Shown here: in pieces, positions 33,023 to 44,674 of the stretch
Numbering within the stretch: the stretch's first letter is position 1
Layout of the letters: each line of letters opens with the position of its first letter
Assembly: GCA_025093985.1 (NCBI GenBank)
Contig: JACAAK010000001.1
Location: forward strand, 3,038,001 to 3,102,000
Direction of reading: 5' to 3'
Length of the DNA: 64,000 bases
From: Calvatia gigantea
Taxonomy: Eukaryota; Basidiomycota; Agaricomycetes; Agaricales; Lycoperdaceae
Position numbers and translations under genes: made by a program
Notes under the pieces: generated by a model
Seen by the model: the letters and a program-made list of their open reading frames with translations, nothing else
Told to the model about the DNA's origin: nothing
Databases searched by the model: none

Positions 33023-34585
33023 ATGGCGTCTGGCTCAGCATTGCTCGGCCTTGTGGGCTGGACAATTTTCCCAGACCTCGCAACTCGCTACGCTCTGTCA
33101 TTTATTCACAAAAATCTTGCGGCCAAGGTCCCTGCATTTACACCGCCTGTTGCGGGAACACCTGCTTATCGAAAACACTATGCTTACACGTTTGCATTCG
33201 TCGTTCTCGGATACCTTTTCTACAACATGGTCCAATCTGCGCGTGCACTTCCTCCGAACTTTTACGAGATTCTCGGGGTCGCGCCCGATGTTGATGAAAA
33301 TGGGCTGAAAGCTGCGTTCCGGCAGTTTGCAAAGAGGAACCACCCGGACAGGCCTGGTGTTGGAGAGGAAGGTGCCCAGATGTTTATGATGGTTCGAGAG
33401 GTTTTCGAGGCCCTGAAGAATCCCGTTGTCCGGTTTGCATACGACCGGTGAGTGTCAGTTGCCACCATGTTTCCTCGCTTTTTGACGCTCGTTATAGATT
33501 TGGTGCTAGCGTGTTGTCCTGGAAGTCCTGTACGACTCAACGCGATTTCTTACACCAGGGAATCCTCCAATCCTCAGGCTACCACATAGTCACAGCTGCT
33601 GCACTCCTCTTCTGGTCCACCATTGGCAGACCGAGCCCAGTTTCCTTCGTACGTGTCACTTTGGTAATCTTCCACCTAAACGCCACACTTAATATTTAAA
33701 TACTTTTGCTATGATTTCCAGTGGCGCTACTTGATGTTTTCGTTGTTTTTAGTTTCCGAGCTCTCCCTCATCCTCGCACCAACCGGAAAAACGAGCATCT
33801 TCACTTATCTCTCCACAAATCGCATTACGTACCAACATATCCTCTTCTTGCACCAATTGTTCCTCTTCTTCAGCGTTGCTCTCAGCCGCGTTGCTCCACT
33901 CTTCTCGCCTCCGGATGATGACCCTCGTGTTGAGAAAGCCATTTTGGAGAAGACCCAGATCTTGGCTAGCATGGCAGATCGCGAAGGTATACCTTTTTCC
34001 TCCTTCGTCTTCCCATTTGCTCTCTCATACCCCTTTTTTCCATTCTTAGCGTCCATAGTTCTTCATGCGGACTTGCACTCCCTCTCCCCCTCTACTATCT
34101 CGCCCGCCACCGGTGGACGCGCGACGGTGCCACTTTTAACACCTCTCCCTCCAAATGAAACTGTACCCGTCCTTCAATCTCTCACCTCTAAAATGCGGGA
34201 CCTCATCGTAGAACATAATCTGAAAAAGGATTCTGGTCCTTTACGCAATGCTTGGGAACTTGCAGTCCAACGTGGTCGGATGCTTGCATCATCCGCTACT
34301 GGCGATTCCGGGGATCTGGACGGCGTGCACATACAGACTCCGAATCGGACAAAGAACTTTTGGGAAGTGTCTCCTGGCGTAGCTGACCCCTCCGGATCCG
34401 CTATTATCGATGGAAGCACGTATTATGTCGTTGATGATCACTTTTCCAAGGATGCTACAGATAGCGCGGACAAGCCGGAATCGTCGAACGTTGTTGAACC
34501 CCTTCCATCTCCGCGTCCATCTCCACCTCGTTCGCGTCCTGCAAGTCCTGTGAAAAGGGCGTCCCGGGAACTATTGGTTGATTAG
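33023..34585 (+). CDS. Membrane-anchored J-domain (DnaJ) protein
   Basis: Hsp40 co-chaperone predicted at the ER or another endomembrane. The start is MASGSALLGLVGWTIFPDLA. A helix (YAYTFAFVVLGYLFYNMV) precedes the J domain: NFYEILGVAPDVDENGLKAA, FRQFAKRNHPDRPGVGEEGA with the HPD tripeptide, and FEALKNPVVRFAYDRFG. Further helices follow (HIVTAAALLFWSTIG, LMFSLFLVSELSLIL, HILFLHQLFLFFSVAL), then a long cytosolic tail with PSPRPSPPRSRPASP. Introns at 33449-33497, about 33652-33720 and about 33987-34049 restore the frame cleanly. Length is about 430 residues. A Sec63 identity is not supported because no Brl domain is seen. Confidence 0.8.
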
Positions 34586-35910
34586 TTAGGCGTGCGCGCT
34601 ATGCTGTACATCAACTTGTATTCGACCTACTGCTCTAATCAAGCTTGCGTTTGGGCGCTAGTGACTACTGTCCACAGCTCCGCGTCCACTAGACTTTGCA
34701 ACGACTGGTTTTTCAAGTCCTAGAGTGCCTTGGGCAATGCCAGGAAAAAACTGGCCTGCTCAACAAAGGCTAACATGCCATTTACTCTTTTAGTGATCTT
34801 TGGCGGAGGAGCACATGCCCTCAAAGGCTCGAATCTTGGTATTGCCCAAGCCACTGCCTATGAAAAGAAGCTGCGGCACCGCGAGAATCGGGACCGCCTT
34901 GAACGCCCGTGTCGCTCTAAATGAGAAAATGTGCCTTGGCAAGACATCCTTTGCCAAGTAGAAGTTATATCTTTCCCCGGGTGGGCTCTCATCGTTTTGT
35001 GACTGACCACTGAAGTATCGGGGTGTCAAAATCCGCAGGGAGCCAATTGGTGAGTGTCTTTGGTGTATCCTCCAGGTGAGCTAAACAAGGAAAAATATCA
35101 CCCAGGGACGAGGATTGTGTGGACACATGGACCAACTGGTGCTGGCAAAAGCACAGTCACCAATCCCTTTTTACCACTCTCTACCCATGCTGAAGCGGCC
35201 ACCAATAAATCATACTAATCAGAACGTCGGGAGGATCACGCACGTTTGTGGGAGATTGCCTAGAGGCAATGAAGACCAGCCAGCCCGAAGGTGTGTCACA
35301 GAATAAGGCTGCTGAGCCGGTTTGACCAGAAATATAGAAGCACCTTGCGCGGTAAAGGTTTACTTGTATCCACGCTATGTATAATTTGAGCTGCCCCAGC
35401 CAGTCATTTCAAGCAGCTAAAGCGAACTCGGAAGCGAGGAAGGCTGCAGGAAGTCGGTTGCTGATCATAAGGTCTACCTGGAAATGGGAGCGCAGCGCGA
35501 GGACCAACCAAGCAGACCGCAACGCCCGGATCGACAGCGATTTGAAGCCAGTGCGTACGCTCCATTGGATGCGAATATCTTAACTATTCTAATTTCAGGA
35601 CGTCAACAACCTTGGACGCCATTGCGCATGGCTCTGACTATCACGTGCCCCCGGGGATACAACGACTTCCTTACAAGAATAGGCCTCACCTTCTGTCAAC
35701 CTACCACCAAAATACACACTCCTGGCACTTGATACAACGTTCCGGGGACGGACCGGATCTCACACTCTCCAACAGGGACATGTCCCATGTCTCTTCCGGA
35801 TGACCACCTGGACAAATGCTTTTGAACACTGGTGTGAAAAACATGGTACGTAAAGGTGTGTCTTTCAGTGCGTTCACACACCGCCCTTCTCATCCCTTGT
35901 GGTCTACGCA
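34586..35910. other. Gene-free stretch with a Walker-A-like relic
   Basis: No intact gene. At about 35093-35161 the plus strand reads KYHPGTRIVWTHGPTGAGKS, a strong P-loop preceded by a Trp as in SF3 helicases of Rep proteins, but stops follow within 20 codons. In another frame near 35306 there is RIRLLSRFDQKYRSTLRGKG. This might be a decayed Rep-like or other NTPase insertion; evidence is weak. Confidence 0.3.
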
Positions 35911-38083
35911 ATGGCTCTGCTCAGCCTTCATACCATTCTTTTCCTTTGCTTTGGTGGTATTGTTCCTTTAATCTATCTTCGCCGTCGAAAGCGTTCCTTT
36001 CCTCTGCCCCCTACACTCCCAGGATGGCCTGTCGTTGGAAATGCATTTCAAATCCCGTTAACGTACACTCATATCTTCTACAAGGAACTCGGAAAAAAGC
36101 TAGGTTAGACTGGCACTCTATAATCTAACCCAAGTTGCCGAACTTCAGAATGACCTAGGCTCGAGGCTCATTTACCTTGAGGCTCTTGGCGCACCTATCA
36201 TTGTCATCAATGATGTCAATATCGCGAGAGAACTCCTCGAAAAGCGTTCCAGCGTGTATTCGAGCCGGTGCGTTTGTCAGGACAAAACAAACCTGGTTTT
36301 TCATTTTGCTGATGATGTCATTAGACCCCAAATGGCCATGATTATGGAAGTGTGAGTGTTAACATTGGTCTTTTATCCTCGAAAGAATACCAATATTCTC
36401 TGCCTCTGTAGAATAAAGGCCCGGATGTTTTTTGCCTTCCTTCCATATGGTGATATATGGAAAGATAGCCGCCGGTTATTCAAACAGTATTTCTCTCCAC
36501 TCACTGTACGCAGGGAGCAGGACAAAGCTTTGGAGTTCGTTCGGAAGGGACTGTTGCCAAACATCTGTGAAAAGCAATTCAATATCCGCGAGCATGTACG
36601 AGAGTAAATTCTTCACCTAAATAGTCTTATTCATCGACACTGATTCCACCTGATGTCTTTTAGTTGTATCGGAGGCATATCAATCGCCATAGCATACGGA
36701 ATTCCTGTCCGTCGAACACGCGAACCTCTCATTGATCTAGCGGACCAAGCGATGGAGGGTATAGCAGGAGCGGCTGGCCCAGGAAAATACCTTGTCAACG
36801 TCCTCCCCGTGCTGAAGCACATCCCGGGTTGGGTGCCAGGTGTGACTTTCAAGAAGGCAGCGCGCAAGATACGCACGCAAATGAATCAATTAATGGAAGA
36901 GCCGTTCCACAAGGCACTACAGTGTATAGTATGTCCCCGAGTCGTACCCGCTATTTGCATTATCTTCTAAGGCTTGAAATAGAACGACGGAACTGCCGCT
37001 ACCTCATTTGTTTCAGAGAACATGGAGAGCATCAGGAATGAGTCTGATTTTGATTCTCAGGAGCAACTCATCAAAGAACTTGGAAGCCAGGTCATCGGAG
37101 GTAATTGTCATCATTACCGTTCGCTCATGAATCGCACAAGGCTCATTTTCGAATATTAGCCACAAATGAAACCACTATCGCCTCTACGATGACATTCGTC
37201 CTTGCCATGCTCACACATCCGGAGATTCAGCGTAAAGCTCAACAAGAAGTGGATTCCGTGGTCGGGTTGGACCGGTTGCCAGATTTTTCTGATCAGCCAC
37301 ATTTACCTTACCTTTCGGCAGTCCTTAAGGAGGTTTTACGGTTCGTTAATTCTTTTCTTGGAAGTTTATGTGAGATTCAAATTCTTCCAGCTGGAACCCA
37401 ATCACACCCATGTGTATGAAGTCCTCATTTGAATGAACTGAAAAATTGGCAATTGATGAGCGATTCAGCGGTTGCCCACATGACAACAGCAGAAGATGTC
37501 TATGAAGGTTACTTTATTCCCAAAGACTGCACTGTTTTGCCAAATGTTTAGTAAGACATTTGTTGCTACTTGGCTTCAGTATTCAATTTGTCACCAGTGC
37601 AATGTTACATGATGAAGAAGTCTTCCCCAACCCCACGGAATTTAACCCCGATAGATTCATCAAAGACGGCATCCTATTGACTGATGTGCTTGATCCCAAC
37701 GACGTGGCCACTTTCGGTTTTGGAAGGAGGTAAGTGTGACGCCCTTGAGAGAAGTTGAATGCTTTTTACTCAATACTTAATGGATAATCAGGATATGCCC
37801 TGGAGCTCATATCGCGCTATCGACATTGTATATCGTTGGGGCTTCGATTCTCGCTCTGTTTGACATTTCTCCGGCACTCGACGCAGAAGGCAGACCCATT
37901 GAAGTTGTGCCCAAATTCGTCGCCGCCTCCCTTGTTTCGTGAGTGTTATCTTTCAACTATAAATGGCCTCCCTGAACATCTGATGGCAGAGATCCGCTGC
38001 CGTTCCAATGTAAGGTCGTACCCCGCCAAGGGAAGGACGCCGAAGGCCTTCTGCAGGAGTACATCGGGAACGAATTTATCTGA
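35911..38083 (+). CDS. Cytochrome P450 monooxygenase
   Basis: Heme-thiolate monooxygenase, ER membrane anchored; substrate unknown. The N-terminal anchor is MALLSLHTILFLCFGGIVPL followed by the Pro-rich hinge PLPPTLPGWPVVGNAFQ. The C-helix has FLPYGDIWKDSRRLFKQYF. The I-helix reads GGATNETTIASTMTFVLAM, the K-helix EVLR (E-x-x-R), then RWNPITPM, and FNPDRFIKDG. The heme loop is FGFGRRICPGAH with the axial Cys. It ends in GLLQEYIGNEFI, TGA at 38081-38083. Nine or more short introns were resolved by eye, including one with an unusual GTTCGT donor after EVLR. It resembles the large O-methylsterigmatocystin-oxidoreductase-like group of mushroom P450s. No biosynthetic neighbours are seen. Confidence 0.9.
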
Positions 38084-38518
38084 TCAAGGGAGCTTATTGC
38101 ACCTTGCATTGATTCAACATCTATACTGCAGAAGCTGATTTATCCTCACTTTCCGAAAGACTTGCATAATGCTTACACCGGTATACGCTACTGTCAAATA
38201 AAATGCGGGATAAGCGTGGATATTTTCTGTTGGGGATTTTCTCTCCTCCCCCCAAGTTTCAATCGTAGAGGACACGCCCGAATTGAGATAGTGGGCGGGC
38301 AGGGGGGAAGAGCCACAGCCTGATGCAACTTTCACCAAGAATTGCCTCACGACTAACGTTACCGCCTTTCGTAGTGATAGGGCGTTAGGCAAGGTCGGAG
38401 TCGATCCCCTCCTCGGATTCATCTATAACTCGGATGCCTTTGTTCCTTCTAAAATTAGTTTTGATTACACATACTGAGAGATTACAAGAATTATGTAACC
38501 TGTCGCTCTCCCGGTGTC

Positions 38519-41500
38519 TTAGCTCAACTGGACCCTTTGCACCTCAACACCACTCACACTTGAATGCACAATCAACCTAAATGCCGCCTGGACATCAGGA
38601 CTGTAAGTCGATGGAATGATCTCATAGGTTCCCTGCGTGAGGGATACAAGCGGGGTCACGACTCCGGCTAGTGCGTCACTGTATGCGCCTGATGTTGCCT
38701 ACTGGCCCCGCGTTTGCTCGAGATGGTGATGTAGTTGGAGGGGTCTTAGCTGAGTAAAAAACGGCCACGTTGAGTGCTGCAGAGCCGACCTTATTCGGCT
38801 CGAGTAATTGAAGTCGAACCCTAGCAAACCAAGTGTTAACACTTGCGTCATGAATACCATAATGGAACACCATACTTGATCTGTCCAGACGTCGGCAACG
38901 TAAACTCGAACCTCGGATTCCATGCATATTTCTGGAATACTGGCCCACCAGCAGCACATGACGCATCCCAAATATCTTTCACGATCTTAGTATACATTCC
39001 TGCGCCTTCTTGTGGGATGCTTTTGAGGTCAAACGGGGTTGAGCATTCTACTTTGAGTATGTACGGCCCTGTATGGTGTGGTTCGAATGCTGAAACTATA
39101 AGTGTGTAGTCACCGGCTAGATGAGCGCAGGTGTAGTGAGATAGGGGTGTGGGTGGGTTGCAAGGAAATGCCTACGCAGGAGGTCCTTGATGGCCTGTGC
39201 AAGACCATACGTATATGCACCGGAACTACTCGCCACCTCTTGTTCTTCCACTCTATGTAACCCTTGGTGAGCGTTCCCTTCGCTCAAAATGAGCAGCACG
39301 CACCCGAATCTTCGATCACCCTTTGACCAAACCACGACAACGTTCACCGGAATACCTTTAGCCGCCCGCAAAATCACCCTTGTCTTCGACTTTTTTAATC
39401 CTTCCGCAGTGCCGGCCTCGGTAGCTGGGTGTATACGCAGATGGTATTGGGGATTGACCATAAATGTCGTATTCGTGCAGTTTCCCCCTGCATTTTTGTC
39501 CGCCAGCGTGCCTTCGACCTTTGGATACATCAGAGTTGGCTAACAGCATTTAATTTGGTGGCAAGGGCAGTCACACCTTGGTAGAGTACGGCGGCGGAGT
39601 GGCACTCTCATCCCATGTAATTTGCACAAGGCTCCCCGAGTATACGACAACACTAAACCCTGTTTCCCTCACGTCCTTTTCGCCTTCATATGAGGCCGTG
39701 ATACCGACCGTACCGGATCTGTGGGACGAAGGGATACGCGTACGCACGAGGACATGTGTGCTATTCGTGTACGTCCCAGCATTGGAAACTTGACGTTGTT
39801 GATGGATTCTTGATAGAGGCATATCAGGATTTTCAAGTTCGGCGCGGAGGCAGATAAAGTCGTTTGTTCGGCGCGTGTCCCGTACGTGACGTGTAAGTAG
39901 GATCCAGATTTCCTCCTCAGTCTCTGCATTGGTGTTGACAAAGTTCAAACGCAGGTTATGGTTCACATCTAGATTCTGCAGTCAAGACTCGAGTAAAACA
40001 AGTGGAAATGCGGCTAGGCGCTTGCCTTCGTCCTCTTGATTGATACCTCTCTTCCACATCCTGGCAGAATAGTTCGTCACTGTTAACTGACGTATTAGAA
40101 GTGGACATACCCGTGAAAAGTGATATTGCGGTTCCACATCCTGGGATACCAACTAAGATAGATTCCGTCAAACACGTACAGGACCTCCGACCATGGAATT
40201 TGAAGGGCTCCTATAAGGTACTGCGATGAGCCGCCAAAGCATCAAAGCACAAGTAAACTCACGGGAACATTGTTCGTCTCCAGGTCTCACCCAGGAATCC
40301 AAGACGGTAAACAATCGGTCCTCCTCGTTTTCTCCAACGTCTGCACATGCCAAAACATTTGTACCTTTTAGATCGTGATAAGAGATGATGGAAAGTTTTG
40401 TTACCTATGACAGCGTAACTATGAGACTCCAGCAACGACGTATCGCGCCAACGTATCCCCGGTCGGGCTCCTGTGCCAAGGGTAACGAGGCATTGTCCTA
40501 GCTCGGATTGATTAGAACCAAAATAAGCGCCTATTAACTGGGTCAGGACCGACCATCTCTGAAACCAGAAATAAGACGGTCCCAGGTTCTCTCACGCTCA
40601 AAAGTCGGGCTGTGTCTATGTCAACGTTGTGAATTGGTGAAAGGGGAAGATTGGGAGACCTCTTGGTATCGATTTGTTCTGGAATCCAGCCTGCAATTAC
40701 GCTATGCAAATGAGAAGAGAGCAGTATAAAGTGGACCTTATTGTCGTACTGGAGATCTATGCTCGAGTTCCTGTGAAACGCGATTGATGGGGGACATCAC
40801 AGATTTATATGCAAACTCACGAGCCAGGAAAGTCATATCCACCCATGAGCTTCATGTACTACCAAGACATTGAGCGTGAGCATCGAACGCAAACAATTGG
40901 GAAAAACATACACTCTTTTCGATAAGGCTCGGCCAATATACCGATTCACCTCCGTCCTGCGTTTTAACGGTCATGCACATGAGAGTACCGTCGGATGGGT
41001 TGTAAGGCAACGCATCATCGATGACTGAATTCCTCTTGTCAGACTGCGAATGCACGTATTTTGAACTAGACAGACCTATCTAACCAAATAGTCAGCCCTA
41101 GGTTTTCTGAGGAGAGAACTTAGACAAACTCGTCTCCAAGCACCATTCACGAACATCTTGACATCGTATCTCCCGCTCTCTTTCGCGTCCTTATCATCAA
41201 CTAAAGACAACGCAGCAGTTTTGTCTTCCAGAGAAATATTAACCCCGCGGGCAGAATGTAACGCCGGACGGGCGAGCTATACGGTTCATACAATCAACAC
41301 GCTAGGGGAGGTGAGTGAGTCGAAGGGCGTACATCAGAGTCAAATCGTCGAGCATGTTCAAGACAGACAGAAATTGACGCGCAGACCGAGCAGTCCGTAA
41401 CGACGTGTTGAAGAATTTCTTGTGGCAAGAGCTTGCGCTCTCCCGATACGCCATTGTTGGTACGATTAGTGCGGCACCAAACTGTAGAGACCCGATGCTG

Positions 41501-42220
41501 TTCCGCAGATAATGGCGGTTGTCTATCAGGGTCCCTTAAGAGAGAGGAATTTGAGTTAACGAGAGCGCGAAAAAGCATTTGCGTACCTGAAGCTGGCGGT
41601 AGAAGAGGAGGGTGGTAGTGGTTCATCCCAAAGCGGGAAGGTGAGGCCATTAATCTGCGAACCGCGCTTGAGAACATAGTACTGTTCCTCTGTCCGAGCT
41701 TGAGTAGGAGTTCACATAGAGAGAGTACGAGCACGTACGACTGGAGAAATGATTGATCCCTATGGGTGTCAGCCTGACATGTGCGGTCCCATTTGGGCTC
41801 GCAACCTTATCAACTCCAGCAGCAGCTTGGGTCCTCTGGGCAAACGCTTTGATTTTTTCGGCCCTTTCGAGTGCTTTACCAGCATTAGTTTTCCATCTGG
41901 CGCGTAGTGTTTCGGAATGATGTGTTGTTCGACTCAAGTGCAAAAAAGATTCTGTGGCTTGGACGTATAGTTTAAATGCTTCGTCGTAGTTCCGAGCTAG
42001 TTCTGCCTTGGTCGCTTTGGTGTACAGATTCTAGTTGACGTTGGCATTTCAGCAATTGGCAGATCGAACAGATGCGAAAACTCGCCTCCGCTGTGCGTGC
42101 TTCGGACGAGATATCTGAGCTGTGCATCGTTGTCGGACTAGCATAACTGTTGAGATGATGGCCGGAGCCTTTGGAGTCGATTGGTAAATCCACATTGTTT
42201 GCATCAGATGTGCCTGACAA
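38519..42220 (-). CDS. Calpain-like cysteine protease, palB/Rim13 type (alkaline pH signalling)
   Basis: Protease that in the RIM/pal pathway cleaves the PacC/Rim101 factor on ESCRT-bearing membranes. An N-terminal MIT domain (YTKATKAELARNYDEAFKLY, then FLHLSRTTHHSETLRARWKT) binds ESCRT-III. The catalytic domain contains LPQEILQHVVTDCSVCASIS (nucleophile Cys), YDVKMFVNGAWRR, GWIPEQI and SLLESHSYAVI (catalytic His); where most calpains have Asn-Pro-Trp I read VLDSWV. Two C2-like domains follow: WILLTRHVRDTRRTNDFICL, NAGTYTNSTHVLVRTRIP, RVILRAAKGIPVNVVVVWSK, and SGAYTYGLAQ. It ends VEVQRVQLS at 38519. The first intron (42031-42085) is GC-AG. About a dozen introns; boundaries partly inferred. 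Confidence 0.85.
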
Positions 42221-42402
42221 ACAACACCTCTAAAGAAGGTGCGATTAACGTTCAACGCCAGCGTGATTTTATTCATACACTGAGAATCCATAATGTAGCA
42301 CGTTATTCAACCTCGCCATCTAGAAGTTTCACAAATCACATGTATATACATACAGTAATACAACGATTGTACTAGCTAGGTTATTGCGTCCAATCCTGGA
42401 CG

Positions 42403-43935
42403 TCACGATGGTCCGGGAACTCTGGCAGTGAGTGAGACTACATTGCCCTCCTGATAGAATAAAGAGCACATGAAGAGAATTGAAAGGCGAGCCACAACGT
42501 AGACGAAGGAATATAAGGTGTAAATGACCCGCCTTATACTCTTCTTGATCCTCGACCTTAGTCCCTGCGGCCGTGCGAGCAGGAGAGCAAATGGTTGCAA
42601 CAAAAGGAAAAGAGACGCTACAGCCCAGACCTTCCGTTCAAGGTCAAATGGAACACGCCAGCTAAGGACGACGAAGCCAATCCATGCCAGGATATTTTCC
42701 AGCAGCGTTGCAACGAAGTCCCGGATAGTCCCAATGTTCTGATGTATCACTATGAGATGATTGTACGACTGTGATAGAAAAAAAAACGCACGCAGGGGTC
42801 ACGGACAACCCGCCACTGGTACTTCAATGACACCTCAGACGTATAATATACCGCGTACAGATACTCGTGTAGGATACCAGGAATCAGGAGGATAAGTTCG
42901 AAAGGAAGTGCCAACAACCGTGCAACACCCGCCCTCGTTTTCGTGTGCCCGGTCCCGTCCAATGGGGGAGAGTTGCTTTGAGGGCCGCCCCTCTCCCCGT
43001 CGTCAGTGATGATCGATGTTTCTTCAACCGCCTTCTCATTCTTGCCAAGGTCCACCGAGTCCCCGGATGACGCCCCCTCTGAGTTGCCGACATCTGCTCC
43101 TGAAGCTGACGACCCATGGTGCCCTTCTCGCGACTTTCGAATAACAGCAAATGGTTCTTTGATACCAGTTGTGGAAGTGGAATGCAAGATGAGGGTTTTC
43201 CAAGTCAACAGCGCATGTAGAGCAACAAATGCAGTCACCAATGGGAGTTTGGGCGCGAACTTCTTGGTGAATTAATAGATCGGGAAGCCAAAAAGCCAGC
43301 TAATGGTGCGCCTGGAAAGGGAGGGACGGATGCTCCTTGCGAGTATGTCCTCCCGCGATATGTCCAGCCGCTCCATCTCTCCCGCTTTGATCATGCGTGC
43401 GAGATCGCTGAAGCCAAGGACCTGGGTTGGTTTATCGTCTCCTTGTAAGACGAATCCTCCATTTCTGAGGAAAGCGATATGTGCCCCTGTCCATCTATTC
43501 TTTTGATCCAGCTGACAGCAAAGATTTATGAGCCGGTTTCTGACAGAAAGATGACTTTCTGTGCCGAATATCATGTTGGCTGCCACAGCAAAAAAGAAGT
43601 CCCCAAAGGCATTCCTCAAAGCCGCAAATCCCATAAAATCTGGGGAAAGAAAACTATACAAGACCGTTCCCACACATATGAGCCTGGGTTGACCAACCCT
43701 TGCTAGGATGGGAGAACAATTAAGAAAGATGGATATGAAGAGAAGGGTGAGACAAGAGATGATCGTCTGTTTCAGTGAAGGAGTGTAGTGGGGATTGAGG
43801 AAATTGATGACTTCTTGCACAAACGATCCGAGGCCCTCTGGGACTTGGTCATCGAGGACGTCCTGCCAGCCCGTTGGCGCAGCAATTGCAAGGCGAAAGA
43901 TAAGGAAGGGGAAAATGTAGACCAGCGTCGGACAT
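42403..43935 (-). pseudogene. Array copy 1: multi-pass membrane protein, disrupted
   Basis: Same family as copy 2. Three lesions: one extra base just after the ATG (43933-43935) puts the start out of frame; an in-frame TAA replaces Trp at the conserved FPIYW (about 43273-43275); an extra base near the end shifts the final YSI-K/R-K/R tail so that it runs to 42403. Otherwise conserved blocks remain: EVINFLNPHYTPSLKQTIIS, WTGAHIAFLRNGGFVLQGD, ILARSIRPSLSRRTISWLFG and AWIGFVVLSWRVPFDLERKV. The last intron uses donor TGC-GTGCGT. Confidence 0.8.
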
Positions 43936-44128
43936 CCCAACTTGCAACGGCCGAAGGTAGGAATGGGAGGGAATGAAGTGATATTAAACGAGCACTTGTT
44001 TTAAAAAACCAGGAACCACGCAGGTTGGTTGGAAGGAAAGGAGCGTCCCTGACATGGTCATTTGATGAGCGTGCGTACTGTGGCACATTCTGCCTTCATA
44101 ACGCGTATTGGGTTGGGTCGTTCACCGC

Positions 44129-44144
44129 CATACATTTTGCGTAT
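44129..44144 (-). promoter_or_regulatory. Conserved upstream element of array copy 1
   Basis: CATACATTTTGCGTAT (plus-strand reading) lies about 195 bp before the start of copy 1. The same 16-mer occurs at 46427-46442 and 48785-48800, upstream of copies 2 and 3. It may be regulatory or merely a well-preserved stretch of the duplicated spacer. Confidence 0.4.
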
Positions 44145-44674
44145 GACCTGCCGAAACACGAGGACCACATATATGGTCCGGGGTCGGAGGTGGACCCACG
44201 ATAGGTTATCTAGGAGGACATGACTGGACAATGAGGAGATGACAGTACAGTGGGCGGTTTTCGGCACACAAAATTGTATTTTTCCTAGACATTCAACCCT
44301 TTCCACAACTAAGTTAGATATAACAGCTTAATGGTAGATGTTCCCTCAGTTCTCGTGGGCATAACGAGCGGCTGGAGTGCGCATTATTAGCTTTGATAAT
44401 CATTACATTTACTTATATACCGTAGACCTTCATGATCTTACAAGGACAATAATAGTGCGCGACCGATGGTGGATCTGGCTGCAAGTAGGAAGGGAGCATA
44501 TTCACGTGTTCAGGATGCTACACTATTCGTCATTACCTACTATGTAGAGGTTTCACAGGTTGGATGTATGTACGCGAAGCAGTAAATCAACGGCCATACT
44601 AGACAGATCACAACAAAATATTACTGCTTCCAATCCTGAATATTACAATGGTCCGGGCCTAGCGGCCGTCGGTG

